Positions 20,666 through 29,339 of a stretch of DNA of 64,000 nt are shown in pieces. Made by a program: the position numbers and the translations under genes. The stretch is from Corynebacterium lemuris. Lineage in GTDB: Bacteria; Actinomycetota; Actinomycetes; Mycobacteriales; Mycobacteriaceae. Location of the stretch: NCBI RefSeq assembly GCF_024919295.1, contig NZ_JANWTC010000003.1, positions 288,908-352,907 on the forward strand, given 5' to 3'. Position 1 is the stretch's first letter. Every line of letters starts with the position of its first letter. The notes beneath the pieces are model-generated. The model saw only the letters and a program-made list of their open reading frames with translations. It was not told the DNA's origin and did not search any database.

Positions 20666-21310
20666 TCAGGCGTCCGAGACGGTGAAGCGGGTGTTGCGGT
20701 GGGCCGGGTTCTGCAGCTCGTCGAGAACCGCGACGGCCATGGTGCCGGCGGTGGTGTGGGATTCGCCGTCGGCGGCGGTGAGCAGCTCGTCCGTGCCCAG
20801 CTTCGGGGTGGTCGCCGGGCCCTCGGCGGGGAACATCGCCTGCGGGGAGATTCCCACCCAGTTGACGTTCCCGACGGTGCGCAGGTACTCAAGCTGCTTG
20901 AACTGCTGCTCGGGGACGTTGATCCAGGCTGCGGCATCCGGCACCTCACGGAGCACCTCGATGAAGGGCCTCCCGGTCGCCGGGTTGGTCAGGGAGCCGG
21001 CGCCGAGGATGAACACCAGGCGCGGGCCCTCCTCCCCTGCGGCCTCGACGAGCCGGCGGGACAGGTCAATGTGCCGGTGCGCCTGGTCCGGAGCGGTGGA
21101 AAAGGCGTTGACGATGGCGTCGTAGCCGGCGATGTCCTCGGCGGTCAGCTCAAAGGCATCCTTCTCCACGACGTTGACGTCCGCGCCGAGGATCTCCCTG
21201 GCACGGCCGGCGCTACGGACGAGTGCCACAGCCTCTTCCCCGCGGCGTACTGCCTCCCGGTAGATCTCCTGTCCGGCCTTGCCGGTTGCTCCGATGATGC
21301 CGATCTTCAT
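20666..21310 (-). CDS. NAD(P)-binding oxidoreductase, NmrA/YwnB-like
   Basis: 214 residues with an N-terminal Rossmann fold: MKIGIIGATGKAGQEIYREA carries the GATGxxG dinucleotide loop at residues 7-13. FILGAGSL (about 99-106) is the usual following strand, and ISPQAMFP near 153 matches the atypical short-chain dehydrogenase (SDR) group. Members sense or use NAD(P)H in stress or quinone reduction; the substrate here is unknown. The ATG has an AGGAGGATC site upstream. A 7-bp dyad 15 bp before the start suggests control by a HxlR- or MarR-type regulator that is not encoded nearby. Confidence 0.85.
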   Translation of the reverse strand: MKIGIIGATGKAGQEIYREAVRRGEEAVALVRSAGRAREILGADVNVVEKDAFELTAEDIAGYDAIVNAFSTAPDQAHRHIDLSRRLVEAAGEEGPRLVFILGAGSLTNPATGRPFIEVLREVPDAAAWINVPEQQFKQLEYLRTVGNVNWVGISPQAMFPAEGPATTPKLGTDELLTAADGESHTTAGTMAVAVLDELQNPAHRNTRFTVSDA

Positions 21311-21325
21311 GCTTGATCCTCCTGA

Positions 21326-21347
21326 TTTACTTTAGGGTTCAAGTAAA
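21326..21347 (-). promoter_or_regulatory. Operator-like dyad upstream of the oxidoreductase gene
   Basis: TTTACTT (21326-21332) and AAGTAAA (21341-21347) form a perfect 7-bp inverted repeat with an 8-base spacer, 15 bp before the ATG at 21310. AT-rich dyads of this size commonly bind HxlR- or MarR-type repressors in front of quinone or oxidoreductase genes. Confidence 0.5.
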
Positions 21348-21406
21348 CATAACCATCCGCAGGTTCGGGACATTCCCCTTTCTGCAGGAAAAGACGACCC
21401 CTTCGC

Positions 21407-21486
21407 CACATGTCACATCAACAAATGCACTTTCCGGCATACGGCCAGCTCGCAAACGCGTCGCGGAGTTGTTGACGTAACATGTG
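21407..21486. repeat. 80-bp element with 18-bp terminal inverted repeats (MITE-like)
   Basis: The arms 21407-21424 and 21469-21486 match at 16 of 18 positions as an inverted repeat (CACATGT...TCAACAA on the outer and inner ends). The 44-bp interior has no ORF with a ribosome-binding site. It lies 15 bp downstream of the dinB stop and about 97 bp upstream of the oxidoreductase ATG. Size and shape resemble a miniature inverted-repeat element or a large terminator hairpin. No target-site duplication was recognised. Confidence 0.45.
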
Positions 21487-21501
21487 ACGACACCCCCGTC
21501 C

Positions 21502-22908
21502 TCAATCCTCCCATTCCCCCTGCCCGGCCAACCACTCCTCCCACGCCAGGCTGGCCAGTGGGTCCCCCGGACGCAGGTCCGGATCATCCATGGGGAAGGT
21601 GCGGGTGAAACCGGGACCGGTGGCGCGGGTCTCGAAACGGACGGAGACGATGCCGTGGCCCGCGCCCTGGACCCAGCCGTGGCCGAATTCGGGGTGGTGG
21701 ACGTCCTGGGTGGCCCGCCATCCCGCGGCAGCATCCCCCTCGATGTCGGCGCGGGCGATGTCGACGACGGGTTCGGTGACGTGGTCGCTGACGCCGGTTT
21801 CGAAGTCGTCGTCTGTGGTCGCGCGGTGTTCGACGATCTGCTGGTCGAGTTCCGGGAAGAGCACGTCCTGGCGGGCGGCCTCCAGGCCGGAGTAGCTCAC
21901 CCCGACCAGGCGGATGGGGCCCACCTCATCGGGGTAGCGGGCCAGCCGGAAGGCGGTGGCGCGCAGCGTCTCCGGGTCGTCGGTGGCGTACGGCAGGGTC
22001 GCCGAGCGGGATTCGATGCGGAAGTCGGCCATGCGGAGCTTGACGGTGACGGTGCGGGAGCCGCGGCCGTCGGCAAGCAGGCGGCGGTGGGCGGACTCTG
22101 CGGCGCGGTCGATGGCGGCGTCGACCTCGGCGGGGGTGGTCAGGTCGCGTGGGTAGGTGTGTTCGGCGGAGATGGACTTGGCCTCGGCGCGGGTTTCCAC
22201 GGGACGCTCGTCGATGCCGCGGGCGAGGTGCCACAGCAGCCGGCCGTTGGCCGTGCCCAGAGAGATGGTGACCTCGCGTTCACTCAAACCCGCCAGGTCA
22301 CCGATGGTGTGCACCCCGATCTGGTTGAGCCGGGACTCCGTCACCGGCCCCACTCCCCACAGCTCGGAGACGGGCATGGGGTGGAGGATCTCCAGCTGCC
22401 GGCCGGCAGGAATGACGAAGGTGCCGTCGGGCTTGGCGCGCCCCGAGGCGATCTTGGCGTACTGCTTGCCGCTGCCCGCGCCTATCGACGCCGCCAGGCC
22501 CGTCTCCTCCCGGATCACCCGGCGCAGCTCCTCGGCCCAGCGGGTGACCTCCGCCGCCGAAGCCCCCTCGAGTTCGGCGGGTTCCATGAAGGCCTCGTCG
22601 ATGGACAGCTGCTCGAGGACGTCGACACGCGAGGCGATGAGCTGGAAGACGCGTCGCGAGGCCGCCACGTACACCGCCCGCCGCGGTGAGACGAGCACCG
22701 CCGAGTAACCGACCAGGCGGGCGGCCTGCTGGGTGGGCATCGCGGAACGCGCCCCGAATTTCCGGGCCTCGTAGCTGGCTCCGGCGACCACCCCCCTGCC
22801 CGAGACCCCGGCCACCAGCACCGGGCGCCCGCGCAGGGTCGGCCGGGTCAGCTGCTCGACGGATGCGAAGAACGCGTCCATGTCGATGTGGAGGACCCAG
22901 CGCTGCAT
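21502..22908 (-). CDS. dinB: DNA polymerase IV (Y-family translesion polymerase)
   Basis: 468 residues from ATG 22908, close to C. glutamicum DinP. The catalytic carboxylates are Asp9 in HIDMDAFFASVEQ and Asp104-Glu105 in SIDEAFME. The palm and fingers (GASYEARKFGARSAMP), the HhH thumb (SELWGVGPVTESRLNQIGV) and the little finger (about 235-345) are complete. An extra ~110-residue C-terminal part (about 360-468, with GHGWVQGAGHGIVSVRF) is longer than E. coli DinB. GTG 22917 would give a coupled GTGA start, but GCGAGG fits ATG 22908 better. No LexA box was seen; it is third after ileS and the broken exporter gene. Confidence 0.93.
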   Translation of the reverse strand: MQRWVLHIDMDAFFASVEQLTRPTLRGRPVLVAGVSGRGVVAGASYEARKFGARSAMPTQQAARLVGYSAVLVSPRRAVYVAASRRVFQLIASRVDVLEQLSIDEAFMEPAELEGASAAEVTRWAEELRRVIREETGLAASIGAGSGKQYAKIASGRAKPDGTFVIPAGRQLEILHPMPVSELWGVGPVTESRLNQIGVHTIGDLAGLSEREVTISLGTANGRLLWHLARGIDERPVETRAEAKSISAEHTYPRDLTTPAEVDAAIDRAAESAHRRLLADGRGSRTVTVKLRMADFRIESRSATLPYATDDPETLRATAFRLARYPDEVGPIRLVGVSYSGLEAARQDVLFPELDQQIVEHRATTDDDFETGVSDHVTEPVVDIARADIEGDAAAGWRATQDVHHPEFGHGWVQGAGHGIVSVRFETRATGPGFTRTFPMDDPDLRPGDPLASLAWEEWLAGQGEWED

Positions 22909-22913
22909 GCCGG

Positions 22914-23728
22914 TCACCTCGCCGGACGCCGCAGGAGGATGGCCAGGATGACCAGCGCGATGCCCACCACCTCCGCCAGGCTGAGGAACTGCCGCAGGGC
23001 GACGGCACCGAGGATCGCGGCGCTCGCCGGCAGCAGGGCCTGCAGCAGCGCGAAACCCGAGGCCCCGGCCATCTTCATCACCACCTGGTCCAGCGAGTAC
23101 GGGATGACCGCGGAGAGCACCCCCAGCCCGAGGGCCAGACCCAGCAGCTGGGTCCCGGGCATGGCGACCTCCGCCGGCCACAGTAACCAGGCCAGCGGCG
23201 CGGTGAGCACCGCAGCGACCGCGAAACCCGCGGCCATCGCGGAACGGGGATTACCGGTACCGCCGACGATCCGGGAACCCACGACGATGTAGACGGCCCA
23301 CATCGCGCCCGCCGCCAGGGCGAAGAGGATGCCGGCGGCGGCCGTCGACCACACCGCCCCGGAGATGACCACCACCCCGACCAGGGCGGCCAGCAGCGCC
23401 AGCCAGTCCCGCAGCGAGCGCGAACCGACGGCGGCGACGAGGACGGGTCCGAGGAACTCGATGGCCACGGCGGTCCCCAGCGGCAGGCGGGCGATGGCCT
23501 CGTAGAAGGTCATGTTCATCCCGAGGGTGGCCACGCCGTAGACCGCGGCCTGCCACGTGAAGGAGGCCCGGGCCGGGCGGTAGAGCACCAGCAGGATCAG
23601 CGCGGCCGCGGACATCCGCACCCACGCCACGACGACCGGCGGAAAAGCTCGAAGAGCCCGACGGCCACCGCCGCACCAGCGTAGAGGCTGAGCGAGGAGG
23701 CGACCATCACCGCCGGTGCGCGCCACAT
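22914..23728 (-). pseudogene. EamA/RhtA-like exporter gene with a single-base frameshift
   Basis: The gene should start at ATG 23728, which overlaps the ileS stop as ATGA. That frame reads [20 protein letters not shown] through VGLFELF, a typical EamA first helix, and then loses sense at about 23641-23647. The continuation PPVVVAWVRMSAAALILLVL lies in the next frame and runs to the stop at 22914 with nine more helices. The total is 815 nt, one short of 272 codons, so one base is missing near a TTTT run. If repaired, the product is a 271-residue amino-acid or drug exporter of the RhtA type. It is either a pseudogene, a sequencing error or a -1 recoding site. Confidence 0.85.
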
Positions 23729-26700
23729 CAGACGGTGACCTTCGCCACCGTCGCCTCTGCTCCCTTGACCACGTCGTGGGCGTCGCCCTCGAGCGCACCC
23801 GTGACGACGTCGAGCTCCACGGCGAGAACCTCACCGGCGATGAGGTCGCGGTGGCGCTGCGCCCACTCCTCCTTCTCGGCGGGAACGGACAGGACCACGG
23901 TGATCCGGTCGGAGACCTCCAGGCCGGTGGCCTTGCGCGCGTCCTGCAGACCACGGATGACGTCCGCGGCCCAGCCCTCGGCCTCAAGTGCCTCGGTGAC
24001 CTTCATGTCGAGGACGACGAGCCCGTCGAGGCCGTCGATGCGCGCGGTGGAGTCCGGGTCCGCGGCGACAAGCCGCTCGGTGTACTCCCCCGGGTTCAGC
24101 TCGATGCCGTCGGCGACGACCGTGTCACCGACACGCTCGTAGTCGCCGGCCTTGACGGCCTTGATCACGCGCTGGACGTCCCGGCCCAGGCGCGGTCCGG
24201 CAACCTTGGCGTTGACGACGACCTCGAAGGTACCCACCGAGTCGACGTCGTCGGTCAGCTGGACATCCTTGACGTTGACCTCATCGCGGATGATGGCGGC
24301 GAAGTCGGCGAGCTGGCCGGACTCCGGCAGCGCCACCGTCAGGGAGGGCAGCGGCAGCCGGTTACGCAGCTTATGGGCCTTGCGCACCGAGGAGGCCGCG
24401 GAACACACGCCACGGGTGGCGTCCATCGCGGCGACCAGGGCGGCATCCGCCGGGATCTCATCCGCGGCGGGGAAGTCCGCCAGGTGGACGGAACGCTCCC
24501 CGGTCAGGCCACGCCAGATGACCTCGGAGATCATCGGCAGCAGCGGAGCGGTGACGCGGGTGAGGACCTCGAGCACGGTGTAGAGGGTGTTGAAGGCCTC
24601 CGGGTGCTCGGTGTCCCCGGCCCAGAAGCGGTCACGGGAACGACGCACGTACCAGTTGGTCAGGGCGTCGGCGAACTGGCGGACGGCGTCAGTGGCGTCG
24701 GCGATCTCCGCGGCAGCCAGGGCCTTGTCCACGTCGGCGACCAGGTCATGCAGCTTGGCCAGGATGTAGCGGTCGAGGACGTCCGTGGAGTCGACGGACC
24801 ACTCGGCCGGCTTCGAGGAGTACAGCTGCAGGAAGGTGTAGGCGTTCCACATCGGCAGCATCGCCTGGCGCACGCCCTCACGGATGCCCTGCTCGGTGAC
24901 GATGAGGTTACCGCCGCGCAGGATCGGCGAGGACATCAGGAACCAGCGCATGGCATCCGAGCCGTCGCGGTCGAAGACCTCGTTGACGTTCGGGTAGTTG
25001 CCCTTCGACTTGGACATCTTCAGCCCGTCGTCACCGAGGACAATGCCGTGGGCGACGACCTTGCTGAAGGCCGCACGGTCGAAGAGTCCGACGGAGAGCA
25101 CATGGAGCAGGTAGAACCAGCCGCGGGTCTGGCCGATGTACTCGACGATGAAGTCCGCCGGGGCGTGGGACTCGAACCACTCCTTGTTCTCGAAGGGGTA
25201 GTGGAACTGGGCAAACGGCATGGAACCGGAGTCGAACCAGACGTCGAGGACATCCGGGACGCGCCGCATGGTGGACTGGCCCGTCGGGTCATCCGGGTTC
25301 GGGCGGGTCAGCTCGTCGATGTAGGGACGGTGCAGGGAGGTCGGGCGCACACCGAAGTCGGCCTCGAGCTCGTCGAGGGAGCCGTAGACGTCGATACGCG
25401 GGTACTCGTCGTTGTCGGAGACCCACACCGGGATCGGCGAGCCCCAGTAACGGGAACGGGAGATGTTCCAGTCGCGGGCACCCTCCAGCCACTTGCCGAA
25501 CTGGCCGTCGCGGATATGCTCCGGCATCCACTCGATGTCGTTGTGGTTGATCTCGACCATGCGGTCGCGGATCTGGGTCACGTTGACGAACCAGGAGGGC
25601 AGTGCCATGTAGATCAGCGGCTGGCCGGAACGCCAGGAGTGCGGGTAGGAGTGCTCGATCGTCTCGTGGCGCAGGACCCGGCCGGCGTCCTTGAGGTCGC
25701 GGATGATGTCCTTGTTGGCGTCGAAGACCAGCTGGCCCTCGTACGGCGGGACCTGGGCGGTGAATTTGCCGTCCATGTCCACGGGGATCACCAGCTCGAT
25801 GCCGAGGGCCCTGCAGGCCTCCATGTCGTCCTCACCGAAGGCCGGGGCCTGGTGGACGATACCGGTGCCGTCCTCGGTGGTGACGTAATCGGCGGCGAGG
25901 ATCTGAAAGCCGTTGTCCAGCTCCGGGAAGAAGCCGAAGATCGGCTCGTAGCTCAGACCCACCAGCTGGGCGCCGGTGAAGGTGGCCAGCACCTCGTGGT
26001 CCTCACCGAGCTCCCTGGCGTAGTTGCCCACCAGGTTCTCGGCCAGCAGCACCTTCTCACCGTTCTCAGCGACCTGGATCAGGGTGTAGTTGACCTCCGG
26101 GTGCACCGCGAGGGCGGCGTTGGAGGGCAGGGTCCACGGGGTGGTCGTCCAGGCCAGGGCGGCGGCCTCGGCGAGCACCGGGTGCTCGGCCAGGGTCTGC
26201 TCGGCGGCCGTGCCCGGACGTGCCCCGGTGACGGGGAAGGTGACCGTCAGCGCCGGGTCCTGGCGCATCTTGTAGGAGTCATCCAGGCGGGTCTCCTGGT
26301 TCGACAGCGGGGTGTGCTCTGCCCAGGAGTAGGGCAGGACGCGGAAGCCCTGGTAGATCAGGCCCTTGTCGTAGAGCTCCTTGAACGCCCAGATCACGGA
26401 CTCCATATAGGTCAGGTCCATGGTCTTGTAGCCGTTGTCGAAGTCCACCCAGCGGGCCTGGCGGGTGACGTACTCCTTCCACTCCTCCGTGTACTCCAGG
26501 ACGGAGGTGGCGCAGTACTCGTTGAACTTCGCCAGGCCCATGGCCTCGATCTGGCCCTTGTCGGTGATGCCCAGCTGCTTCTCAGCCTCCAGCTCAGCGG
26601 GCAGGCCGTGGGTGTCCCAGCCGAAGACGCGCGGCACGTGGTAGCCGGCCATCGTGCGGTAGCGCGGGATGATGTCCTTGACGTAGCCGGTGAGCAGGTG

Positions 26701-26916
26701 GCCGTAGTGCGGCAGGCCGTTGGCGAAGGGCGGGCCGTCGTAGAAGACGTACTCCTCGTTGCCCTCGCGCTGGTCCAGGGAGGCCTGGAAGGTCCGGTCC
26801 CTGGACCAGTAGTCCAGGACGTTGGTCTCCATGTCGGGGAAACGGCTGGAACCGCCGGTCAGGTCAACCCTGGGGTAGACCCCGCCGACGGAGGTCTTCT
26901 TCTCGGGTGTGGACAT
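23728..26916 (-). CDS. ileS: Isoleucyl-tRNA synthetase
   Basis: 1062-residue class I synthetase that charges tRNA-Ile; it is of the long type common in actinobacteria. HIGH-type motif HYGH is at residues 70-73 ([15 protein letters not shown]) and KMSKS at about 633 ([13 protein letters not shown]). The editing (CP1) domain lies between ([18 protein letters not shown]). The long C-terminal anticodon-binding region ends in [17 protein letters not shown] 26916 is chosen over GTG 26937; AAGGAAG lies 12 bases upstream. A T-box leader precedes it, and the following exporter gene starts inside its stop codon. Confidence 0.97.
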   Translation of the reverse strand: MSTPEKKTSVGGVYPRVDLTGGSSRFPDMETNVLDYWSRDRTFQASLDQREGNEEYVFYDGPPFANGLPHYGHLLTGYVKDIIPRYRTMAGYHVPRVFGWDTHGLPAELEAEKQLGITDKGQIEAMGLAKFNEYCATSVLEYTEEWKEYVTRQARWVDFDNGYKTMDLTYMESVIWAFKELYDKGLIYQGFRVLPYSWAEHTPLSNQETRLDDSYKMRQDPALTVTFPVTGARPGTAAEQTLAEHPVLAEAAALAWTTTPWTLPSNAALAVHPEVNYTLIQVAENGEKVLLAENLVGNYARELGEDHEVLATFTGAQLVGLSYEPIFGFFPELDNGFQILAADYVTTEDGTGIVHQAPAFGEDDMEACRALGIELVIPVDMDGKFTAQVPPYEGQLVFDANKDIIRDLKDAGRVLRHETIEHSYPHSWRSGQPLIYMALPSWFVNVTQIRDRMVEINHNDIEWMPEHIRDGQFGKWLEGARDWNISRSRYWGSPIPVWVSDNDEYPRIDVYGSLDELEADFGVRPTSLHRPYIDELTRPNPDDPTGQSTMRRVPDVLDVWFDSGSMPFAQFHYPFENKEWFESHAPADFIVEYIGQTRGWFYLLHVLSVGLFDRAAFSKVVAHGIVLGDDGLKMSKSKGNYPNVNEVFDRDGSDAMRWFLMSSPILRGGNLIVTEQGIREGVRQAMLPMWNAYTFLQLYSSKPAEWSVDSTDVLDRYILAKLHDLVADVDKALAAAEIADATDAVRQFADALTNWYVRRSRDRFWAGDTEHPEAFNTLYTVLEVLTRVTAPLLPMISEVIWRGLTGERSVHLADFPAADEIPADAALVAAMDATRGVCSAASSVRKAHKLRNRLPLPSLTVALPESGQLADFAAIIRDEVNVKDVQLTDDVDSVGTFEVVVNAKVAGPRLGRDVQRVIKAVKAGDYERVGDTVVADGIELNPGEYTERLVAADPDSTARIDGLDGLVVLDMKVTEALEAEGWAADVIRGLQDARKATGLEVSDRITVVLSVPAEKEEWAQRHRDLIAGEVLAVELDVVTGALEGDAHDVVKGAEATVAKVTV

Positions 26917-27139
26917 CCTCGTATCTACTTCCTTCACTCACGACGTGTGTCTTCGGTCTGCAGGGACGCCGCCTTTGTGCCGGCTGCGCGGTACCACCCT
27001 GCTTGGGTACGCGACTGCGCACCCCACTTCGTTCGTGGTGAAGGTCTGTGACGGTCCCACCCGTCCGGTTCTACTGGGCCCCGCTGCCGGGGCTGTTCTT
27101 CCGGATGCTCCCCGGTGATGGCCGGATCATCGCTTCTGC
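26917..27139 (-). promoter_or_regulatory. T-box riboswitch (tRNA-Ile sensor) in the ileS leader
   Basis: On the minus strand the canonical T-box sequence AGGGTGGTACCGCG is at 27000-26987, flanked by GCAGGG and CCCTGC that can close the antiterminator or antisequestrator helix. The upstream part holds GC-rich stems with AUC (Ile) triplets suited as specifier, for example in GAGCATCCGG (27113-27104). No T-run terminator follows, and the ileS ribosome-binding site comes about 45 bases later, so control is probably at translation, as in known actinobacterial ileS T-boxes. Confidence 0.85.
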
Positions 27140-27145
27140 CTCAGC

Positions 27146-27151
27146 ACTATA
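27146..27151 (-). promoter_or_regulatory. -10 box of the ileS T-box transcript
   Basis: TATAGT on the minus strand fits the corynebacterial TANNNT consensus and would start RNA near 27139, leaving a leader of about 220 bases. No clear -35 hexamer was seen; the upstream side runs into the wag31 terminator hairpin. Confidence 0.55.
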
Positions 27152-27165
27152 CCCCACACGACGAA

Positions 27166-27191
27166 AACTCCCCGTCCTGGGACGGGGAGTT
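27166..27191 (-). terminator. Intrinsic terminator after wag31
   Basis: AACTCCCCGTC (27166-27176) and GACGGGGAGTT (27181-27191) form an 11-bp stem with a 4-base loop, followed by TTTT on the minus strand. It lies 29 bp after the wag31 stop and closes the dcw transcript before the ileS promoter. Confidence 0.85.
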
Positions 27192-27219
27192 CGCGGTGAT
27201 CTCAGCTGGGGGCGTCAGA

Positions 27220-28236
27220 TCAGTTCTGGTTGCCGCCCTCGGCGTTCGGGGCTGCGGAGCCGCGGGACTCCAGCTCCTCCAGCTGGGACTGGATCATGGT
27301 CTTCAGGCGGGTGCGGTACTCGCGCTCGTAGACACGCAGCTCGCTGATGCGGGTCTCCAGCGCGGTCTGCTGCTGCTTGACGGTGGCCATGATCTCGGTG
27401 TGCTTGCGCTCGGCGTCGGCCTGCAGGGCGTTGGCCTTCTCCTCGGCCTGGCGGATCTGGGCCTCGGCGCGGGAATTGGCCTGGCTGGTGGTCTCCTCGG
27501 CGCGCTTCTCGGCCTCGGCGACCATGGTCTTGGCCTTGTTGTCGGCCTCGGCCAGCTGCTGCTCAGCGCGTTTGGCGGCGTCCGCCAGCTGGGCGTTGGC
27601 CTTGTTGTCGGCCTCGGTGAGCTGGGCGTTGGCCTTGTTGTCGGCCTCGGCCAGCTGCTGCTCAGCGGCGGAACGAGCCTCATCCAACATGGAGCGGGAC
27701 TCAGCCTGCGCCTCGGAGGTCAGGCGGTCTGCCATTTCCTGGGCCAGGCCCAGGACCTTGGCGGCCTGCATGTGGGTGTCGGCACTGGCCGCACCGGAGG
27801 CCGCCGGGGCAGCCGCGGCAGCGGGTGCTGCAGCAGCGGATGCCTGGGCGGGGGCCTGTGCCTGTGCCTTCTTCGCGGCCTCGGCCTCGGAACGTGCCTT
27901 GTCCGCATCAGTCCTGGCCTTCTGCAGGTCGGCCTTGACGGTCTTCAGCTCGGCCTCGGCCTTTTCGGTGGCCTTGCGTGCCTCGGCCAGCTTGGCCTCG
28001 TACTCCCCGCGCACCTTGGCCTCGATCTCCTTGCGGAGAGCGCCCTTGTCGACGCCGGCGGGGGCACCGCCGTCCTCCACCCGCGCACGGAGGTCATCAT
28101 TGTCGTCCTGCAGCTGGGCGAGGGTGTCCTCGACGAGATCGAGGAACTGATCGACCTCATCCTCGTTGTAACCCCGCTTGCCGATCGGCGGCTTACTGAA
28201 AGCGACGTTGTGCACATCAGCTGGTGTCAGCGGCAT
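27220..28236 (-). CDS. wag31: DivIVA-family polar growth protein Wag31
   Basis: 338-residue cytoplasmic scaffold that marks the cell poles and directs apical peptidoglycan synthesis in this group. The N-terminal DivIVA domain is clear: [11 protein letters not shown] at 3-13, then [20 protein letters not shown]. Next is a Lys/Ala/Glu coiled coil, an Ala/Pro-rich linker ([19 protein letters not shown], about 145-165) and a second long coiled coil (about 180-320) with 11-residue repeats. The ATG at 28236 is the family start, with GAAGGGAACGCC just upstream; a longer frame to 28293 is not conserved. It is the last gene of the dcw cluster. Confidence 0.95.
   Translation of the reverse strand: MPLTPADVHNVAFSKPPIGKRGYNEDEVDQFLDLVEDTLAQLQDDNDDLRARVEDGGAPAGVDKGALRKEIEAKVRGEYEAKLAEARKATEKAEAELKTVKADLQKARTDADKARSEAEAAKKAQAQAPAQASAAAAPAAAAAPAASGAASADTHMQAAKVLGLAQEMADRLTSEAQAESRSMLDEARSAAEQQLAEADNKANAQLTEADNKANAQLADAAKRAEQQLAEADNKAKTMVAEAEKRAEETTSQANSRAEAQIRQAEEKANALQADAERKHTEIMATVKQQQTALETRISELRVYEREYRTRLKTMIQSQLEELESRGSAAPNAEGGNQN
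27530..27650 (-). repeat. 33-bp tandem repeats coding hendecads in Wag31
   Basis: Three identical 22-bp cores start at 27530, 27596 and 27629, spaced by 66 and 33 bp. They encode 11-residue units such as [11 protein letters not shown] and [11 protein letters not shown]. The 11-residue period is that of a hendecad coiled coil. The near-identity at DNA level suggests recent tandem duplication. Confidence 0.8.
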
Positions 28237-28415
28237 TGGCGTTCCCTTCGAGTTTTGTGGTGGCCGGGAGGGCCGGTGCGGGGCGACCCACACGAAGTTG
28301 TTTCTAGAAATCGTACTTTGAATGTCTGATCAAGTGTAACCCCAGAGGGGATCGTCCGGACGTCGGACACCCTGAATCTTTACCGGAGGTTCAGATCAGC
28401 GGCCACTCAGCCCGC

Positions 28416-28709
28416 TCAACGCAGCAGGGTCTGGACCACAATCACCCGCAGGATCGACAGAATGATGAAGAGCACGATGATCGACATGTCGAGCGAGACA
28501 TTGCCCAGCCGCAGCGGCGGGATGATCTTCCGCAACGCCTTCACCGGCGGATCGGTGACCACGAAGAGCGGCTCAGCGATGTAGATGAACCAGCGCGGCG
28601 GCTGGAAATTCCGGGAGAAGGCCTGGATCATCTCGATCACGATCCGCGCGATGAGGATCAGGACGAAAACCTGGAGGACGACATAGAGGACAGCACCGAG
28701 GAGACTCAC
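28416..28709 (-). CDS. YggT-family membrane protein
   Basis: 97 residues from GTG 28709. Two hydrophobic segments (about 4-28 and 74-94) flank the family signature FIYIAEPLFVVTDPPVKALRK (about 46-65). YggT proteins lie in dcw clusters between sepF and divIVA and are linked to division and membrane organisation; no biochemical role is known. The GTG is favoured because a TAGGCT -10 box (28718-28723) lies 9 bases upstream and the length matches Rv2146c; the gene then has its own promoter behind the sepF terminator. Confidence 0.88.
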   Translation of the reverse strand: MSLLGAVLYVVLQVFVLILIARIVIEMIQAFSRNFQPPRWFIYIAEPLFVVTDPPVKALRKIIPPLRLGNVSLDMSIIVLFIILSILRVIVVQTLLR

Positions 28710-28736
28710 GAGAACCGAGCCTAGTGGCACCGGGCC

Positions 28737-28774
28737 CAAAAAACACAGGCGCCCCGCCGTGGGCGGGACGCCTG
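28737..28774 (-). terminator. Intrinsic terminator after sepF
   Basis: A hairpin with arms at 28746-28758 and 28762-28774 (CAGGCG...CGCCTG, one mismatch, 3-base loop) is followed by TGTTTTTT on the minus strand. It lies 20 bp after the sepF stop and would separate yggT from the upstream division genes. Confidence 0.88.
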
Positions 28775-28793
28775 ATGCATTGAAGCGTGCGGG

Positions 28794-29270
28794 TCAGCGC
28801 AGGCCGGCGGCGCGCTCCAGCTCGATCTGGCTGAAATCAGCACCCTCCGGGGTGATGGCGAAGACGGTGCGGTCGGTGTCGATGTGCTTGGACACGTTGA
28901 CCATGCCGCCGCGCAGGGCGAAGCACAGGCCCGCCGCGAAATCGACGATGCGCTTCTTGTCGCCGGACTCCATGCGGCTGAGGTCGAAGACCACCGCGTC
29001 ACCGTTACGGAAGGGCTCGCCGATCTCGGCGGCCTGGTTGTAGGTGCTGACCTCGACGGCGACCAGCTTCGCCTGCGGGGTGTAGCGGGGACGCTCCCCG
29101 TAGGAGGAGGAGTAGCCGTAGTCCCGGGCCGGGGCCGGGGTGGGTGCCGGGGCGTAGGCGGCGGACCCGCTGGAGCGGTACTGCGGGTCGTCGTCGTAGT
29201 AGGCGTCCTCGTGCTCCATGTCGACCGGAGTGAGGCCGAAGAACTCCTTGGCGTTCCTGATGATGGACAT
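28794..29270 (-). CDS. sepF: Cell division protein SepF
   Basis: 158 residues from ATG 29270, preceded by GGGAGG. SepF anchors FtsZ to the membrane, essential where FtsA is absent, as in actinobacteria. The N-terminal membrane-binding helix is IIRNAKEFFGLT (residues 3-14). A flexible linker rich in Tyr, Ser, Pro and Ala (about 20-70) follows. The core domain (about 71-158) has KLVAVEVSTYNQAAEIGEPF, GDAVVFDLSRM and RIVDFAAGLCFALRGGM. The order FtsZ-PgeF-YggS-SepF matches mycobacteria. Confidence 0.95.
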   Translation of the reverse strand: MSIIRNAKEFFGLTPVDMEHEDAYYDDDPQYRSSGSAAYAPAPTPAPARDYGYSSSYGERPRYTPQAKLVAVEVSTYNQAAEIGEPFRNGDAVVFDLSRMESGDKKRIVDFAAGLCFALRGGMVNVSKHIDTDRTVFAITPEGADFSQIELERAAGLR

Positions 29271-29339
29271 ATGGTTGATCCTCCCGGGAAGGTTTCCCGT
29301 AGACGCGGCTGACACGGGGCTTTTGTCGTTTGTTGTCCC

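Noticed and set aside
23716..27051. A 1111-codon open frame antisense to ileS
   Set aside because: Same artefact; ileS is unmistakable on the other strand and the frame has no domain.
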